This document shows positions 61,824 through 64,000 of a DNA stretch of 64,000 nucleotides, in pieces. Positions within the stretch are counted from its first letter, which is position 1, and each line of letters opens with the position of its first letter. The position numbers were made by a program, and so were the translations under genes. Under the pieces are notes generated by a model. It was not told the origin of the DNA, made no database searches, and saw only the letters and a program-made list of their open reading frames with translations. Origin of the DNA: Prado023 sp963818445 (GTDB taxonomy: Bacteria; Actinomycetota; Actinomycetes; S36-B12; CAIYMF01); assembly GCA_963818445.1 (NCBI GenBank), contig CAWFSG010000007.1, forward strand, positions 1-64,000, in the 5' to 3' direction.

Positions 61824-62729
61824 ATGGCGGACAACGCGGGATCCTGGTGGCGGCGTGGTCGGCCGGGCTCCGACGGGCCGGGCTCGGACGTGCCGGGTCC
61901 TGACCTGCCGGACCCGTCGGGACGGGCGATCCTGGCCCCGACCCCGCACATCTCCGGTGCCCGCCCGCCGGCCATCCCACCAGAGCTCATCCCGAAGCAC
62001 GTCGCGATCGTCATGGACGGCAACGGCCGCTGGGCCAAGGAGCGCGGCCTGCCCCGGACGGCCGGGCACGAGGCCGGCGAGGGCTCGCTGCTCGACGTTG
62101 TCGAGGGTGCCCTCGAACTCGGCATCGAGTACCTGTCGGCCTACGCGTTCTCCACCGAGAACTGGAAGCGCTCGCCCGACGAGGTGCGCTTCCTGATGGG
62201 GTTCAACCGGGATGTGATCCGTCGGCGCCGCGACCAGCTCAACGAGATGGGCGTCCGGGTCCGCTGGGTCGGTCGGCGACCCAGGCTGTGGGGCAGCGTC
62301 ATCGCCGAGCTCGAGCGTGCTGAGGAGCTGACGGCCTCGAACTCCGTCATGACCCTGGCGATGTGCGTCAACTACGGTGGGCGAGCGGAGATCGCCGATG
62401 CCGCGGCCGCCCTGGCAGTCGATGTGCGCGCCGGGCTGGTCCGCCCCGAGGACGTGGACGAGCAGATGCTGGTCCGCTACCTCGACGAGCCGGACATGCC
62501 CGACGTGGACCTGTTCGTGCGCTCGTCGGGCGAGCAGCGCACGTCGAACTTCCTGCTGTGGCAGTCGGCCTACGCCGAGCTGGTCTTCCTCGACACGCTG
62601 TGGCCGGACTTCGACCGGCTCGACCTGTGGCGGGCGTGTGAGATCTACGCCGACCGGGACCGCCGGTACGGCGGCGCAATTCCCAACGAGGCGGCGCCGC
62701 CCCCGAGCGAGCAGCCCCCGAGCGAGTAG
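61824..62729 (+). CDS. uppS: Isoprenyl (undecaprenyl/decaprenyl) diphosphate synthase
   Basis: This cis-prenyltransferase makes the lipid carrier for cell-wall synthesis. It has IVMDGNGRWAKERGL near residue 63, SAYAFSTENWKRSPDEV, MCVNYGGRAEI and RSSGEQRTSNFLLWQSAYAE. ATG 61824 follows GGAGGA by nine bases and gives 301 residues; about 50 N-terminal residues are Asp/Gly/Pro-rich and not part of the catalytic fold. Chain length cannot be told from sequence. Confidence 0.95.
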   Translation: MADNAGSWWRRGRPGSDGPGSDVPGPDLPDPSGRAILAPTPHISGARPPAIPPELIPKHVAIVMDGNGRWAKERGLPRTAGHEAGEGSLLDVVEGALELGIEYLSAYAFSTENWKRSPDEVRFLMGFNRDVIRRRRDQLNEMGVRVRWVGRRPRLWGSVIAELERAEELTASNSVMTLAMCVNYGGRAEIADAAAALAVDVRAGLVRPEDVDEQMLVRYLDEPDMPDVDLFVRSSGEQRTSNFLLWQSAYAELVFLDTLWPDFDRLDLWRACEIYADRDRRYGGAIPNEAAPPPSEQPPSE

Positions 62730-62784
62730 CACCCGCCCCGGCGCCTGTGCTTGGGCGCGAGCCAGGGGTCGCCGGTGGCGCGGA

Positions 62785-63171
62785 TCAGAGCCGACCCATG
62801 AGCTTCAGCACGCCGAGGACGAGCACGGCCACGTCGACGACGATGCGCAGGATCCGGCTGCCCGTGGTGATCCTCGGCCAGGACACCGCCGTGAGCCAGA
62901 ACAGGAACAGGGCGATGACGATCAACAGGATCCCGGACCACGTCGCGTTCAGGGTGAGGCCGAAGAAGAGCAGGATCCCGAGGGTGACGGGGATGAGGAA
63001 CCCGGGAAGCGCCTGCATCTGCAGCAGGATCGGGCGGCTGACGTCCTCGAAGCGCTCGCGCAGGCTCAGCCCGGGACCCGCGGACGTGCGGGGCTTCGCC
63101 GCCGCCGGCTTCGGCTGCGGCGGTGGCAGCGGTCGGGATCCTTCAGGGCGATGAACCCGCTTCTTGGCCAT
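62785..63171 (-). CDS. DUF6703-like small membrane protein
   Basis: The 128-residue protein has a basic Pro/Lys-rich N-terminus, then two to three hydrophobic segments (about residues 50-75, 78-95 and 105-125). I chose ATG 63171 because GATGAT lies seven bases before it on the minus strand; the open frame extends further upstream without family character. The family name is from memory, and function is unknown. It is divergent to glyS. Confidence 0.6.
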   Translation of the reverse strand: MAKKRVHRPEGSRPLPPPQPKPAAAKPRTSAGPGLSLRERFEDVSRPILLQMQALPGFLIPVTLGILLFFGLTLNATWSGILLIVIALFLFWLTAVSWPRITTGSRILRIVVDVAVLVLGVLKLMGRL

Positions 63172-63293
63172 GGGCGCAATCATCGCCGATCGACCCCCGG
63201 TGGTGCAGGTAGGGTTGGACGCCAGACTCACCGTCGTGGGCGCCCTGCGCCGTGCCGACACCTGACGAGACGTTCGAGGACCCTGGAGATCCG
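63172..63293 (+). promoter_or_regulatory. glyS promoter and leader
   Basis: TAGGGT near 63211-63216 is the likely -10 for glyS, giving a leader of about 70 bases. TGGAG lies six bases before the ATG. I looked for a T-box or glycine riboswitch core and saw neither. Confidence 0.4.
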
Positions 63294-64000
63294 ATGGCCA
63301 AGCCGACCAAGCCCGACGCCCGCGTGGAATCCGTGGTGAACCTGAGCAAGCGCCGCGGGTTCGTCTACCCCTGCTCGGAGATCTATGGCGGCACGCGTTC
63401 CGCCTGGGACTACGGCCCGCTGGGCGTGGAGCTCAAGGAGAACATCCGCCGCGCGTGGTGGCAGTCGGTCGTGCGCGGCCGCGACGACGTCGTCGGACTG
63501 GACTCCTCGGTGATCCTCGCCCCGCAGGTCTGGGAGGCCTCCGGGCACGTCAACGCCTTCGTCGACCCGCTCACCGAGTGCAAGCAGTGCCACAAGCGCT
63601 GGCGCGCCGACACGCTGCTCGAGGCGTACGAGGAGAAGCACGGCCGTCCGCCCACCGGCCTCGAGGAGATCGTGTGCACCGCCTGCGGGACCCGTGGCCA
63701 GTTCACCGAGCCCCGGGACTTCAACGGGATGCTGCGCACGATGGTCGGCCCGGTCGAGGACGCCGGCGCGGTGCACTACCTGCGCCCCGAGACCGCGCAG
63801 GGCATCTTCGTGAACTACCTCAACGTCGCCAACACGTCGCGCAAGAAGCCGCCGTTCGGCATCGGCCAGACGGGCAAGAGCTTCCGCAACGAGATCACCC
63901 CGGGCAACTTCATCTTCCGCACGCGGGAGTTCGAGCAGATGGAGATGGAGTTCTTCGTCAAGCCCGGCACCGACGAGCAGTGGCACGAGTACTGGCTGAA
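63294..64000 (+). CDS. glyS: Glycyl-tRNA synthetase, class II alpha2 type (3' part outside the window)
   Basis: The first 235 residues are visible: VVNLSKRRGFVYPCSEIYGG, WDYGPLGVELKENI, SGHVNAFVDPL and the class II motif-1/2 region PETAQGIFVNY and FGIGQTGKSFRNEITPG. This is the single-chain dimeric GlyRS, not the two-subunit type. A zinc-like Cys set (CKQC and CTACG) lies around residues 98-127. The stop and anticodon-binding domain lie beyond 64000. Confidence 0.96.
   Translation, partial: MAKPTKPDARVESVVNLSKRRGFVYPCSEIYGGTRSAWDYGPLGVELKENIRRAWWQSVVRGRDDVVGLDSSVILAPQVWEASGHVNAFVDPLTECKQCHKRWRADTLLEAYEEKHGRPPTGLEEIVCTACGTRGQFTEPRDFNGMLRTMVGPVEDAGAVHYLRPETAQGIFVNYLNVANTSRKKPPFGIGQTGKSFRNEITPGNFIFRTREFEQMEMEFFVKPGTDEQWHEYWL

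Noticed and set aside
63172..63293. T-box or glycine riboswitch before glyS
   Set aside because: The gap is short and lacks a T-box core or paired glycine aptamers.

Overview
This is a high-GC, low-synteny-break stretch of an actinobacterial (Actinomycetota) chromosome. GC is visibly around 70 percent, with GTG starts and many ATGA/GTGA gene overlaps. The gene order is the standard actinobacterial one: folC-DUF4233-ndk, mreBCD-mrdA-rodA, radical SAM/DUF2344-rne-rplU-rpmA-obg-proB-proA-nadD-LCP-rsfS, leuS, degV-comEA-comEC-holA-rpsT-lepA, hemW-hrcA-dnaJ-rsmE-HIT-phoH-ybeY-corC-era-recO-uppS-glyS. I cannot name a genus from the sequence alone. I see no prophage, insertion sequence, CRISPR array, defence island or rRNA. 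One tRNA-Ala(GGC) is present.

Layout. 1-8.7 kb: a cut-off membrane protein, folate polyglutamylation, nucleotide kinase and the elongation (rod) complex MreBCD-PBP2-RodA. 8.8-16.4 kb: LemA plus a frameshifted DUF2207 protein, a 53-residue zinc-ribbon-like protein, polyphosphate kinase 2, a membrane methyltransferase and a radical SAM pair. 16.7-28.6 kb: RNase E/G with an acidic, arginine-rich front and a histidine-rich tail, L21/L27, Obg, proline synthesis, NAD synthesis, an LCP-like protein, RsfS and a phosphatase. 28.6-38.2 kb: tRNA-Ala, LeuRS, DegV, PlsY-like, DNA-uptake genes comEA/comEC, HolA and S20. 38.4-47 kb: a small frameshifted membrane protein, LepA and three tandem acyl-CoA ligase paralogues. 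47-52.3 kb: mostly minus-strand genes (lipoprotein, DUF4190, DUF3097, Fe-ADH with an ABM-domain partner) around hemW. 52.4-64 kb: the CIRCE-hrcA-dnaJ heat-shock operon and the ribosome/RNA/cell-wall genes up to a truncated glyS.

Main observations beyond core genes. (1) A near-perfect palindrome of about 41-45 bp, sharing most of its bases, occurs twice: between ndk and mreB and between leuS and degV. (2) Six genes (DUF2207, rne tail, proB 5' end, the 38.4 kb small protein, dnaJ, corC) are each out of frame by exactly one extra base. This is most simply read as assembly or sequencing insertions, though two sites lie in slippage-prone repeats. (3) Many genes start 6-9 bases after a TAnnnT-type hexamer with no Shine-Dalgarno, which predicts leaderless transcripts. 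(4) Three intact, individually spaced acyl-CoA ligase paralogues sit between lepA and hemW. Most of the window is ordinary core chromosome, and I do not see a clear novel multi-gene system.
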